Shown piece by piece: positions 20,203 through 30,495 of a DNA stretch of 64,000 bases (position 1 is the stretch's first letter; each line of letters begins with the position of its first letter). The notes beneath the pieces were generated by a model. The model was not told the origin of the DNA. It saw only the letters and a program-made list of their open reading frames with translations, and did no database searches. The position numbers and the translations under genes were made by a program. Source of the DNA: Chara braunii (Eukaryota; Streptophyta; Charophyceae; Charales; Characeae); the NCBI GenBank assembly GCA_003427395.1, contig BFEA01000013.1:403326-467325 (forward strand), written 5' to 3'.

Positions 20203-20642
20203 TCAGCCCCCTCAAGCAAACTGTGCTCCCCCTTCGTTTTCAACTTTTCATAAATAAACACTCGTAAAAATCAAGCACTCAAAAGGAACTGACCTGTTTA
20301 CCCCTTCGAAGGCCGGAAGTGGGAGCCAAGATCGCAAGCGGGTCGGAGTGGACCTGCAAAAGCCAAGGAGACGAACCCAACACCCAAAACCCCTCGCACC
20401 GGACAAAACCCAACAACAAACCCCACCCCAATAAACCCCTCGCCGACATCACCGTGATCACCGTGGAGAATCCGCTGGAGACTACCTTGAAGACGTGTGT
20501 CGAAGAGCTCGATGCCAAAATTTTGAAGAACACCGCAAACTCACTCCACCGCTGCATGTCACGCTGGTCCTCCCTCACCCCGTAGTTGTTGAGCCGGCCG
20601 CGGCCGCGGGAGAAATGCTCATCCCTGGCAACGGCGCCACTT
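20203..20642 (-). promoter_or_regulatory. 5' leader of the giant element
   Basis: This is the stretch between the 5' LTR and the first ORF on the minus strand. It contains the PBS (20622-20639) and a GC-rich inverted element GGCCGCGGCCGC near 20594-20606. A 99-residue frame (20279-20578) has no recognisable features. Packaging or translation signals would be expected here but none can be named by eye. Confidence 0.5.
20622..20639 (-). other. Primer-binding site, tRNA-Asp type
   Basis: On the minus strand the bases are TGGCGCCGTTGCCAGGGA, 3 nt inside the LTR end. From memory, the 3' end of plant tRNA-Asp including CCA complements TGGCGCCGTTGCCGGGGA, so 17 of 18 positions fit. Athila-group plant Ty3 elements use this primer. 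The match fixes the element's polarity independently of the ORFs. Confidence 0.85.
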
Positions 20643-23600
20643 TGTCGGGGTAACCCCCCCCCTTAGTCGGCGATTGCCCGGCCCCCCGCCTTTTGCTCTT
20701 TACTTAGTGCCCCCCTTCTTTCAGTTTCTCCATCCCTGCGAGTTTGCAAGACCGCTCTCCGTTTCACACCGGGCGAGAGCCCGTCCAGATGACCAGTTTT
20801 AACTGCTCGTCCTTTAGTTCTGAGCTTTGCCCTGCAGGTCGGTTAGGTGCCTTACCCCCACTCAGAGCGGTGCCAACGAACTCTAGGAACGGGGGATTCA
20901 AGTGAAAGCATGCACACACAAAACCGGAGATCTTGATTCAGCTTCTGCCAATCTTCAGGGTAAGTACTGTCAAAGCGAGCATGCTTCTTCCTGGCTTTCA
21001 CTCCCGTACGAAGCCAAAGAACTTTTTAGGATATTAGAGCACAAGCATCTTTGCACACACGAAGCCAGAGAACCCGGTTTCTACCAACAGTAAGAACGAA
21101 AACTGGTATTCCAGTCTGGCAAAAAAAGCAGGTGTCTTCCCCCCCCTTCGCTCGAGCCCCCCCCCCTTCTTGGTTTTCGTCGGCACCCTCCCGAAAAGCG
21201 GTACGGATCAGGAGTATTCGTCAAGCGATCTGCAAAAAAAAGGAAAAGAAAAAAAGAAAAAAATATATCGCAAACAAGATCCGAAAGCAAGGGATCTGAA
21301 TCCTCGCACTGGTTCACCGCGAACAAGACCCGAAAGCAAAAGTCCAAATCCTCGACCCGACTTCCCGCGGATACCACTCCCCACTCGCTCTGCCCAGGGC
21401 CTGCGATCATGCGAACGGTAGTGGAAGGATTTTACCTGAGAGAATCACGGGAAACAAAAACATGCAGCAGAAAGAGGGACCGGCAAGCGAACCCAAAAAG
21501 GGGCGACCCGCTGATCGGGAGTTTGGGCCAGGCGGACAGTCTAGATGACAGACCGGAGATCAAGCATGGCTATCCGTCGGGCGAGTGGCCGAAGCGATCG
21601 GCTTGCCGCCGATCAGGGACAGTCCTTTCTTCCCTTCTTCCCAACTTCTCTCTCCCCTCTCCCGTTCTCTCAGCCTCTCCCTCTCTTTCTCTCTTTCCTT
21701 CCGTCTCTCTTTCTTCCTTTCCCTCCCTTTCTCACAGCCCCTCCTGCGCTCTCGAATGAAGAGGTGACATTAAGCTGTGTGGTGCACGAGCGCTAGCTCC
21801 TTCTGCCACGTGCTTTCCCCTACCTTTCATGCGCCCGAGCTCCCGGACTCACTGCGCAAAAAAAACTTCCCCCACCCCTCTCCTCTTCTCGGTGCTCTCC
21901 TCCCCTCGCTCGAGCGACCCGCTTCAGTGTCGTTCATGCCCGTACTTGCCCCCCCCTCCTGACTACGCCCCCCCCCTCTTGCGCTCTCCCAGCCTCTCAG
22001 ACAGGGAGGTCCTCTCTATCCCTCCCTCGCCCTCTCTCTCTTTTTTTCCCTCTCTCTCCCTCTCTCCCTCTCTCTCTTTTTCTCGAACTTGTTTGGCTCT
22101 CTTCACGGCTCTTCCACCCGATGTCGCTTCCCGCGGAGGCCTCGAGGTCCCCTGTCGGCAGGTCCTGGCGCCGGACGCTGGTGCGCTCTGGTGGAGTAGC
22201 TTGAACTCCCTCTCCTTTTCGCCCTCTCTTTCCTCTGGCCAGCTCGCTCGTCGAGCGCCCCTCCCCGCGTGCGGAGTTCGCCACTTCGTGTCGTTTGGCC
22301 ACGATCTCCAGCCTCTTCTTCCGCTCTGCTCTTCTCTATCTCTCTCTTTTTCTCTTCCCTGCGCCCGACCCTCTTCCTGGCGCCAGCGTCTCGAACTTGT
22401 GCATAAAAACGCGAGCGCTCGAGCTCTCGCGCTCTCCTACCCCGTGCTCTCCTTCCCCAAAGGATCTCCCTCCACTCTCCCCTCTCCCTCGCCCACGAGG
22501 ACGCAGCCGGGCCCACTCACCGGCGAACCTTCTCGCTCTTTCCCTCGCTTGTGGGCGAGCTGGCTAGCTTACTAGCCCCTCTCGTGAGCGACGTGCGGCT
22601 GAACTGGTCCGCATGCGTACGCCCAAAGAACCCTTCTTCGACGGGGCATGACGACCGCCAAATCTACTCAGTGCGCGCTTCTTCTTCTCTCCTCCTCCCT
22701 TCCTACCTCTTCCCCATCCCTTCTCTCTTCGTCTCCTCACGCCCTCATACCATCTCTTACATGTCGGGCGCTTCCTCGGGCGCAACGGCGCAAGCCAGAT
22801 CAACCCGTGCGTTAGAGAACTTCAACCAAATCCTCGTGCGAGCCCGTAGCTCCCTCGACACTAGCACTTCTCCTCTAGTCCTAGCCCCTGCACTCTCCCC
22901 CTCGGCCTCTCTTTCTCTTTTTCTCCCCGGAACGAGCGCAGACGAACTCTAACATCCTTCGTGCGCATCCGTACTCGCACGCCCCCCTTTCACTCTCCTC
23001 TCCCCTTCCTTTTATACCTTTTTCTCTCTCGTACATCGATCCTTCCTTCCTCTTTTCTGCCAATCTGCGTTCCCTTCTCTTCGATTCATGACGCTCTCCT
23101 TTCCTCTTCATTCTCGCGCCAACAGTCTTGCCAAATTTTCGATTTTTTCGCAAAGTTCCTGTCACTTTTCCATTCTCCTGCTTCTTCTTCGAAGTTCCCT
23201 CCGTTTTTCCCCCGAACGCTCCTCCTCACTTCGCGATCTTCCCTTCCCTTCTTGTTAATCGGATTGCTCGCTTCGCCCTGCAGGAAAACCGACTGTACTT
23301 CGGCCCAGTCCCCGCCCAAGTACATTACCGAGAGCTTACCTCCCGCCCTCGTCGCTTGCCCTTCCCTACGAACCGCCTCCCTTTTCCCTTCCATGCTTCC
23401 TTTACTCCCAGGTCCTCCTCGCCCGCCTAATCCAGCTTGTTATGCCCGCAGGAGCTCCCACACTCTGCCTGGCCAACTCCAATTTCAAGCCCCCGCTGAT
23501 GCGCTCGCGATTGTCATCTCTTCTCCAATCCCATCGTTCGTTTTCCCCCTTTTCGGATCTTTTCTCCTTGCTTATAGTCGGGAACAAAAGCCCGCGCCGC

Positions 23601-24889
23601 TCTTCTTTTTTTTCACAGTTATCAAGAACAAAATACCCGCCTCCTCTTTTCCCAACTGTTTCAGTCGCTGCCCCAGATTATTTCCTCGCGTCCCTCCGTC
23701 TCCCACTTTTTTGACTGGCCGTACTGCACCCTACCGAAGTCTCAGCCCGATACACACTGGACAAGGCTCGAGCCAAGGCTCCTCTTTTCTTTCTTGACCC
23801 CTCAGTCGGTCCCGGACGGTTGATGCCATGGCTTGCCTAGCTTCACCGCTCCTCATCCCCCTTTTTAGAGCATGTCTATCTGTGCCCAGTGTCTTTTACG
23901 GGAACCTACCCTGCTAGCAACGTGACTTCAATCGTCTTCATTTTCCCATTTCAGTTTTATGTCTGCAAACACCGGCTGCTGGCGCTTTCCGGCCTGCTCT
24001 TCTGTCGGAATTCACTTCATCCGTCTTTTGCCCCGCATGGTCTGCTCTGCATTGGAGTCGCCCATCTCGTGACCCCCCCCCCGCTTTTGCGCTTAGCATT
24101 GGTTGTCTCTCTCCCTGCTCGTTAAAGTGTCAGCAAAAATTTAGAGAAGCAATTTCTTCCTCCCCCCCCCCCGAAAATTTCTAAGTCTCTTGCATCCACA
24201 CACCAATACGCAAAAGCAAAGACAACCTATACCGTCCTCCTTCATACTGTGGCCCTCACGCGAAGTCCAGATCCCTTTGCCGATGTTTTCGATCGACCGA
24301 CCGCAGCCGACACGTCCAGGTACCCGCCCCCTTTTCGGTCAGCGCGCCATATCCCAAATCAGGCTACACCCCAACTATGAGAAGCCTCAGCTGCCGATTT
24401 TTGAAACCACGACTTTTTTCGCGATTGTCGCAGTGGAATAGCCTCGGCCTTACTTCACGATAAGGGCCGTTACGTCCAACCTGATCTTTCAGTACCGTTT
24501 TCCTAGCCAGGTGAGAGCAAACCCCACCACGTGCACCCGTGGTAGCTCGGCGGTCATACGTAACCGAGGTCTAGCGCCTTCACTGGTTCTCCATTTTAGG
24601 TCCGACCAAGGCCCATTCCGATGTACATCCTTCGCCCCGTATTTTCAGATTTTGACACCGAAACTCCGATCTTTTATGATCCGCCCGAGCCCACTTGCGA
24701 CCATGTTTTGGATCCTCACTTCAGCCAGCCGAAGGCTTAGTACGAAGACCCGGACGCCCGAGGACATCCACAAACGCCATATCCGCATGCACTCAGACGT
24801 CAAAACCAAGCAAAAAATGCAAAAAAATAAGGAAAAAATATTTTTTATTTCAAAGCAAAACCCTTCGGGTGTTAGAGAGCCGCCCGACA
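20643..24889 (-). repeat. 5' LTR of the giant element (4247 bp)
   Basis: The repeat begins TGTCGGGG and ends CCCGACA, and is followed by the ACGG duplication. It is alignable with 2263-6533 end to end with scattered substitutions. The main differences are a segment of about 210 bp (22960-23170) and a short insertion near 23814-23846 that are absent from the other LTR. It carries the promoter in principle. I could not assign a TATA box or start site in the purine/pyrimidine-biased sequence. Confidence 0.93.
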
Positions 24890-24893
24890 ACGG
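24890..24893. repeat. Target-site duplication (right), ACGG
   Basis: This matches 2259-2262. Joining the flanks with one copy gives ...TTCTATGACGG then TACAGGG..., which reads FYDG then TGIRVSRWLQ in one frame. Confidence 0.9.
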
Positions 24894-25951
24894 TACAGGG
24901 ATACGCGTGTCTCGGTGGCTGCAGTCTGCCACACGCACGCTCCAGCTCATGGGCGTCCCACCCGACACGTGGGTGGCTTACCTCTCCACGCGCCTGCCCG
25001 ACAGTCCTTTCGACGTCTGGGAGGCACGCACTCCCTTCGTAAGGGTCGGACTCCGACCTTCCTAGATTTTGAGGCGTTTCTCGAGGATCGCTTCGGAGCT
25101 CGACATGACATGACCGACGCCTTCGAGGCTTCGAGCGTGTCGTCACTACACGTTGGTCCGACTTTGGTGGCGCTGCCGGCCTGGACCGCCACATCCAAGT
25201 CTTTTAGGACGCCCGCCTCATTTGTAATGTGGCGTTCCTCCCCGAGGCTGCCCTTATTGATCGCTTCTTGGCCAACCTTTCCCTTGAGTACCACTCTGAG
25301 CTATGGCTGTATAATTTCACATCGGCCCCGCATGCGTACGAGGCTTCCAAGGTTAATGGGCGGATTCGGGCCTGTCGTCACCCCACTTCCTCCTCCCAGC
25401 CCCAGCGTACTCGTTACGCTCCCTCCTTCTCTCATGACACTCCTCAGCGCTGTTCTTTTTTCCACGGTCGCCCCTGCCGTTCCACGCAGTAGGGCCGCCA
25501 CTTCTCGCGCTGCTTCAGCACGCTCGAGTGTGGTGAGAAGGACGTTGTTGCCCCGTTGTCGCCTGAGGATGACCATAGCGATGACCTCGACCTCTGCGAG
25601 GCTATCCACTATCACCTTGAGGACTTTACCCTCCCTATAGCCGAGCGCCTCCAGCTCGCCCTTTCCACCCTCTCTCGGGCACGCAGCCGCTCTGGTCACA
25701 TTGGCGCATCGCCCCTTGAGGTCCCTAAGGAGGACCTCCCTCAGGGCTTCGTCCCTCCTCGCGGTGTCCTTTCCGCTGAGGAGCATGCGTCCATTTTGGG
25801 CCGGCGTGGGTGTTTGCGCTGCCACCAGGAAGGTCATACCTCCTCGTGGTGCCCTTACACCGCCGCCCTCGACCGCTACTATGTTGAGCTCTCTCGCCAG
25901 CGTCGTGCTCAGTCCCCCCCAGGCACCTCGCATCCCTGTGACGCCTCCTAG
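24894..25951 (+). pseudogene. Gag C-terminal half of the outer Ty3 element, with CCHC knuckle
   Basis: Directly after the duplication the frame reads TGIRVSRWLQSATRTLQLMG, then DTWVAYLSTRL and VWEAR, a typical Ty3 capsid pattern. Frameshifts then move it to FLDFEAFLEDRFGARHDMTD, and again to AFLPEAALIDRFLANLSLEY and LYNFTSAPHAYE. The last frame (25556-25951) is acidic and ends in a canonical zinc knuckle CLRCHQEGHTSSWC (C-x2-C-x4-H-x4-C) at 25811-25852. At least three frameshifts make it a pseudogene. Confidence 0.8.
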
Positions 25952-26269
25952 CCACGGTGCAGTGTACACCTGCGCCCTCCTCAGAAGTCGACTTCCCGAC
26001 ATCTCCGTCACGGTTTGCCACGATCACTACTGGAGTTGAGGTATCGCAGGACCTACATAGTGTACTCAACCCTCTGTCGCAGTACCGTCTGCGCCTCCGC
26101 AGACCACCGTCTCCCCTCCTTCCTCTGCGTGACTACCGACGCGTCGAGCCATTCACTCAGCCCATTGCAGCGAGCAACTTGGGACTCGCGAGGACGATGT
26201 GTCCTCCCTTTTGGACTTGAGCATGCTTAGGCTCGTAAGGAGCGACTCACCCTCCTTGTCGCCGCACTG

Positions 26270-26880
26270 CGTCGCCTTCTCACCATCCTCTCTGACCCTG
26301 ATCGCGCCCTCCTGATCATTCCAGTACGACTGGGGACCTCCACGAGGGTGTACTCAGCGTTGTGGGATTCTGGTTCTCAGGGCGACTTCATTCACCCACG
26401 TGTGGCGAAAGAAGCTCGCTTACCCACGACAGGGTCACCGACTCCCATCTCCGTCACCCTAGGGGATGATCGTCCCCAGACGCCTCATCGTCACTGACCT
26501 CCCTTTCCTCCTCACTCTCGAGGCGACTGATCGTCCCCAGACGCCTCGTCGCCACCGCTCCTCTGCAAATTTCGATGTGATGGAGACGGGGTACAATTTC
26601 ATTCTTGGTACTCCGTGGTCTCGTCGGTTCCACAGCACCGAGGCCGATTGGGCGACCAACACTCTCGTTTTCAGAACGAAGTGTGGACAGACGTATCGCG
26701 TACCTTTTATAGGTACCACCTCGACACCACGCTTCGATGCTCCTCCCCCGGAGCCTTTCGTGCCCACACCATCTCCTACTGTCACCGTCACCTCGACTCG
26801 GCAGTTCGCCTACTTCATCTGACAGGACAACGTCACCTTCTTTACGGTGAACGTTACGGATCTTTTGCACTATGATCCAC
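26270..26880 (+). pseudogene. Retropepsin of the outer Ty3 element
   Basis: The frame around 26340-26400 reads RVYSALWDSGSQGDFIHP with an intact Asp-Ser-Gly catalytic motif. Downstream, DVMETGYNFILGTPWSRRFH is the ILGxxW motif near the end of these proteases. Between them a segment of about 61 bp is tandemly duplicated (GATCGTCCCCAGACGCCTC at about 26466 and 26527), probably breaking the fold. It would act as a dimer to process Gag-Pol. Confidence 0.75.
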
Positions 26881-26912
26881 CCTATCCAGACGCCTAGCTC
26901 ATCTCTCTGGAC

Positions 26913-27890
26913 TTGGATCCTCCTTCTATCTCTATGGCTTCCATCTCTACTTCCCTCCCTCCGTCGTCAGTTTTCACCCCGCCGTCGCGCGCTGATGCTG
27001 ATGCCGAGGAACTCGCACGCTATACGGCCGACCTGGAGCCCGCAGTTCATGACGTCATTCGAGAGTACCACGACGTTTTCCCATCGTCGTTCTCGTACGC
27101 CGGCATCCCATCGATGCGCGACGTCGAGCATCTCATCCAGCTTGTGCCTGACTATCATGTTCACCACAAGACACCCTACAGACTCTCGATCCCCAAGGCC
27201 AACGAACTCAAGCGTCAGCTTGAGGAGCCCCTTAGACTGGGTTTCATTAAACCCAGCTACTCCTCGTGGGGTGCACCCGTCCTTTTTTCTCGCAAAGCGG
27301 ATGAAACTATCTGTCTCTACATCGATTAGCATGGCCCCAACCGCTACACGGTCAAGAACAATTACCCCATGCCTAGTTCCAATGAGTTGTTCGACCGCCT
27401 AGCAGGCAACCGCTTCTTTACGAAGATTGATCTTCGTAGCGGTTACCATCAGATTTGCATCGCTGCAGCGGACCAGCCGAAGATAGCGTTCCGATTGCGC
27501 TTCGGCCACTATGAGTTTACGGTGATGCTATTCGACCTCACCAACACACCCGCTACCTTCCAGAGGGCGATGAACGACATCTTCAGGGACATCCTAGAGC
27601 AGTACTTTCTCGTCTACCTCGACAATATCTTGATCTACAGTCGTACCCTTGAAGAGCACATTGGACACCTTCGCGATGCCCTTGACCGCTTGAGCAGACA
27701 TGGCTTCTACGCCAAGCTGAGCAAGTGTCGCTTTGCACATAAAGTGAATTTCTTAGGACACTATGTGTCTGACCAGGGTCTCCACAAGGACGACGCGAAG
27801 ATCACTGCTATTGCGAAGTGGCTCATCCCCACATCGGCCAAGCAGCTTCGCAACTTGCTAGTGAGTGTCGCTTTGCCCAGTGCAAAGTGA
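26913..27890 (+). pseudogene. Reverse transcriptase of the outer Ty3 element
   Basis: The RT reads in one frame across a single TAG at 27327-27329 (CLYID*HGPNRYTVKNNYPM). Motifs: LGFIKPSYSSWGAPVLF; motif A FFTKIDLRSGYHQI; motif B FDLTNTPATFQRAMN; motif C FLVYLDNILIYS, where the second catalytic Asp of YxDD is Asn. The thumb starts at HVNFLGHYVSDQG-like sequence. The stop and YLDN make it inactive. The upstream acidic segment (EELARYTADLEPAVHDVIRE) is the usual pre-RT linker. Confidence 0.9.
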
Positions 27891-28005
27891 ATTTCTTAGG
27901 ACACTACGTGTTTGATCAAGGTCTCCACATGGACGACGCGAAGATCACCGCTATTGTGGAGTGACTTGTCCCCACATCGGCCAAGCAACTTCGCAGCGTC
28001 CTAGA
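27719..28005 (+). repeat. Tandem duplication of about 143 bp inside the RT thumb
   Basis: The segment from GAGCAAGTGTCGCTTTGCAC to CAGCTTCGCAACTTGCTAG (about 27719-27862) is repeated at about 27863-28005 with several substitutions, including a TGG to TGA change (27964). The copies have diverged, so the duplication is not a sequencing slip. Confidence 0.8.
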
Positions 28006-28049
28006 CCTCACTAGTAATTTCATACAGGGATACGCTAGGTATTCCTACG

Positions 28050-28740
28050 TCCTTACCTCCACCCTCCTCCGGAAGAACCCGCCATGTGTTTGGACACCCC
28101 TTCACGAGGACGCGTTCCGCGCCCTCAAGAAGGTGGTGACATGTGCACCGGTTTTGCACCTACCCGATTTTGATCGCTCTTTTATCCTTACCACCATTGC
28201 GCCAGACTTTGCTGTAGGAGCAGTGCTATCTCATATTTTCCCCTCCTCCCCTGATTCCTCTCATCCTCGCATCCCTCGCTTTCCACCCCCTACCCCTACC
28301 ACTGCTTCCCGCTTTATGCCTACTCGTCCAGCTACTGACGAGCCTTCTATTGACTATTCTCTTACCATCGTCGAGGACGGTACAGTCGAGTCTTTCTAAG
28401 GTGATTGTCCGATAGCCTTCTACTCCCGTCAGTTCCTGTCTGCCGAGATAAACTACATTGTTGATGAACGTGTGGTTCTCGCAGTAGTTTATGCTACTTG
28501 ATACTGGCGTCACTACCTGTATGGGACACCATTCACGGTGCGCACAGACAACTCTGTTGTCCAGGGTTTTATGACAAAGCCGGAACTCATTCCTCGACAG
28601 ACTCGCTGGTGACGCGACCTATCCGAGTTTAGTTTCACCACTGAGCACATCAAGGGTGAGATTAATCGGGTCGCAGATGTTTTTTCCCGGCGCCCTGACC
28701 ATGATCTGGGGCAAATCCAGCTTGCTACCATCTCTGTCAC
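28050..28740 (+). pseudogene. RNase H of the outer Ty3 element
   Basis: The sequence HEDAFRALKKVVTCAPVLHL is followed by RSFILTTIAPDFAVGAVLS, where the first catalytic Asp (TDAS) is replaced by Ile-Ala. After an insertion rich in Pro/Ser/Thr, the frame reads PIAFYSRQFLSAEINY and DERVVLAVVYAT (Glu present), then WRHYLYGTPFTVRTDNSVV (Asp present). In-frame stops interrupt it near 28396 and 28500. Confidence 0.78.
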
Positions 28741-29825
28741 CACCGTCCACCACTCGGTGATCAAAGAGTTTCGCACCCAGTACCGCCGCTGCCCCGACTA
28801 TCGTGACATCCATGCGACCGTTCGGAGTGGCAAGACCATCCCGAACTACTCTCTCGGGTACAATGGTCTTGTGTACTGGCACGGTTCACAGGGCACCAAA
28901 GAGCCTCATATTTGCGTTCCCTCCACTGGACAGCTACGTGTCCGGGAAGTAGCAGAGTTCCATGACCAGGCAGTTGCCGGTCATATGGACTTCCACAAGA
29001 CATTGACTCATGTGAGCCGCCTGTACGTCAGGCCGAAGCGCAAGGACTTTGTGAAGGACTACCTCGCAGTGTCTCACTTGTCAGGAGGTGAACAGTGTGA
29101 ACCACCTGCCTTATGGGTTGCTCCAGCCTCTTTCTATCCCTGAGGGTCGTTGGCAGTCCATCTCGATGGACTTTATCGGTCCTCTTCGTCCTTTGACACC
29201 CCGCAGTCATGATGCTATCCTGGTCGTCGTCGACCGCTTCGCGAAGCTTGCACGCTTTGTTCCGTGCCGCTATGCCATCAGTGCACATGTGGTCGCCAAC
29301 ATCGTGTTTGACCGAGTCGTGCATCACCACGGCTTATCTCTGAGCATCATATCTGACCGTGACCCGCGCTTTATTAGCCAATTCTGGCGACGGCTCCACA
29401 AGGTTTACGGCACCTAACTCCACTTCCCCTCATCTTACCATCCCCAGATCGATGGTAAGACCGAGGTCAGGAACAAGACTCTCGGCGATATTCTCCGAAG
29501 GATTGTTCGTGACGACCAGAAGTGGGATCTCCATCTTGCCCACGCGGAGATAGCCTACAACCATGCAGTCTTGCCACCCACGGGGATGTCGCCTTACTAT
29601 TGCGACCTCGGCTCTCACCCTCGTATTCGTGGACTCCCTTCGACCGTCACAGATGCACCCCGATACGAGTTGTCCCGTGCTAGATGATTGGGTTGCGCAC
29701 ATGACGTCGATGATGAAAACCGCGCATGAGCATATAGCCGCTTCCCAGACTCGCATGGCCGCACGTGCGAACCGATCGAGGATGGATCATCCACGCAACA
29801 TCGATGAGCTGAAATGGCAAAACTA
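28741..29825 (+). pseudogene. Integrase core of the outer Ty3 element
   Basis: The sequence EVAEFHDQAVAGHMDFHKTL gives the two His of the zinc-binding module. The Cys pair is disrupted by a frameshift near 29070. The core follows in a second frame: first Asp RWQSISMDFIGPLRP, second Asp SLSIISDRDPRFISQFW, then a stop (29414). The third acidic residue is in SSYHPQIDGKTEVRNKTLG, with Glu in place. After AHEHIAASQTRMAARANRSR the plus-strand frame ends at 29825, exactly where the C-terminal domain should begin. Confidence 0.85.
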
Positions 29826-29872
29826 AAGTGGATGGAGTATCGAGAAGTCAAAGACGTGGGAAGATAAGTCAG

Positions 29873-30495
29873 AGTTAATCGTCGTATCGAGCAGGACGAT
29901 AACGAGTGCGCTGTGGACGCTCAGAAGCATCCGGCTGCTGCTGAAGGTCTACCTCAGATGGAGCAGGCTTGACTTCAGCGGTCTTCTCAGCTGAGGGAGA
30001 AGGAAGAGGGTCAGTGGGCTGAGGAGGAGCAGTCAACCCAGCACGACAAGCACGGTCGTAGGCACGCACCAACATGCGAGCGTTTGTAAGTACTCGAGGG
30101 GCTCCCTAGTAGTCTCCTCATTAGGGTAACACTTCCAACGTACGAGATACTCGACATGAGGAGGGTTGTCGTCGATAAATCGGCGACCAATGATGTATAA
30201 AACGAGGAACTCCTCGTGGCCATCCACCATGATGGGTGGAGGGCGCTCGTATAGTCGTCTAATGAAACGCTCAGACGGAGCGGTAGGAAGAAAACGTGGT
30301 AGACATCGTGCACACGAGCCTGACGTAGGTTGTCGGGCAGCTCTACACGGAAGTTGACCGGGCTAAAAGTAGTCTCAGCACCGACGGCCTTAAGAATGCG
30401 GCATGGTCCAAAGAAGCCACGCCGAAACTTGCGAAGCGTGTCCGCTTCGAGCTTTAAGTGGCGGGCGTCGATAAGCACATCATCAATGACTTTGA
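29873..30495 (-). pseudogene. Inverted integrase C-terminus and chromodomain of the outer element
   Basis: On the opposite strand to the rest of pol, the frame reads VIDDVLIDARHLKLEADTLR, KFRRGFFGPCRILKAVG and ELPDNLRQARVHDVYHVFFL, the GPY/F-type integrase tail. A shifted frame gives a chromodomain (PHVEYLVRWKCYPNEETTRE then PLEYLQ). This is the part missing after 29825, so the segment was flipped in place. Chromodomains of chromoviruses steer integration to modified chromatin. The last residues are PARYDD, then a stop. Confidence 0.85.

Larger units (their letters stand above)
2263..24889 (-). mobile_element. Giant Ty3/Gypsy LTR retrotransposon with accessory gene block (22.6 kb)
   Basis: Two direct repeats of about 4.2 kb, each starting TGTCGGGG and ending CCCGACA, flank a 14.1-kb interior whose genes all read on the minus strand. 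A tRNA-Asp-like PBS lies 3 nt inside the 5' LTR. The minus-strand order is PBS, Arg/Glu-rich ORF, paralogous accessory ORFs, gag, protease, RT, RNase H, integrase, then two Arg-rich ORFs. Size and an extra block before gag recall plant Tat/Ogre elements, and a tRNA-Asp primer recalls Athila. The polymerase wording is not Tat-like to my eye. The copy carries many inactivating lesions. Confidence 0.93.
1283..30495 (+). mobile_element. Outer Ty3/Gypsy chromodomain retrotransposon, interrupted and decayed
   Basis: The order on the plus strand is gag (1283-2262, resuming at 24890), CCHC knuckle, retropepsin, RT, RNase H and integrase. The integrase C-terminus and chromodomain are present but inverted. 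The element is split by the giant element at 2263-24889. Stops, frameshifts, a YLDN in place of YxDD and a lost RNase H aspartate show it is dead. I did not find its LTRs. The chromodomain and Ty3 domain order identify a chromovirus-type Metaviridae element. Confidence 0.85.
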
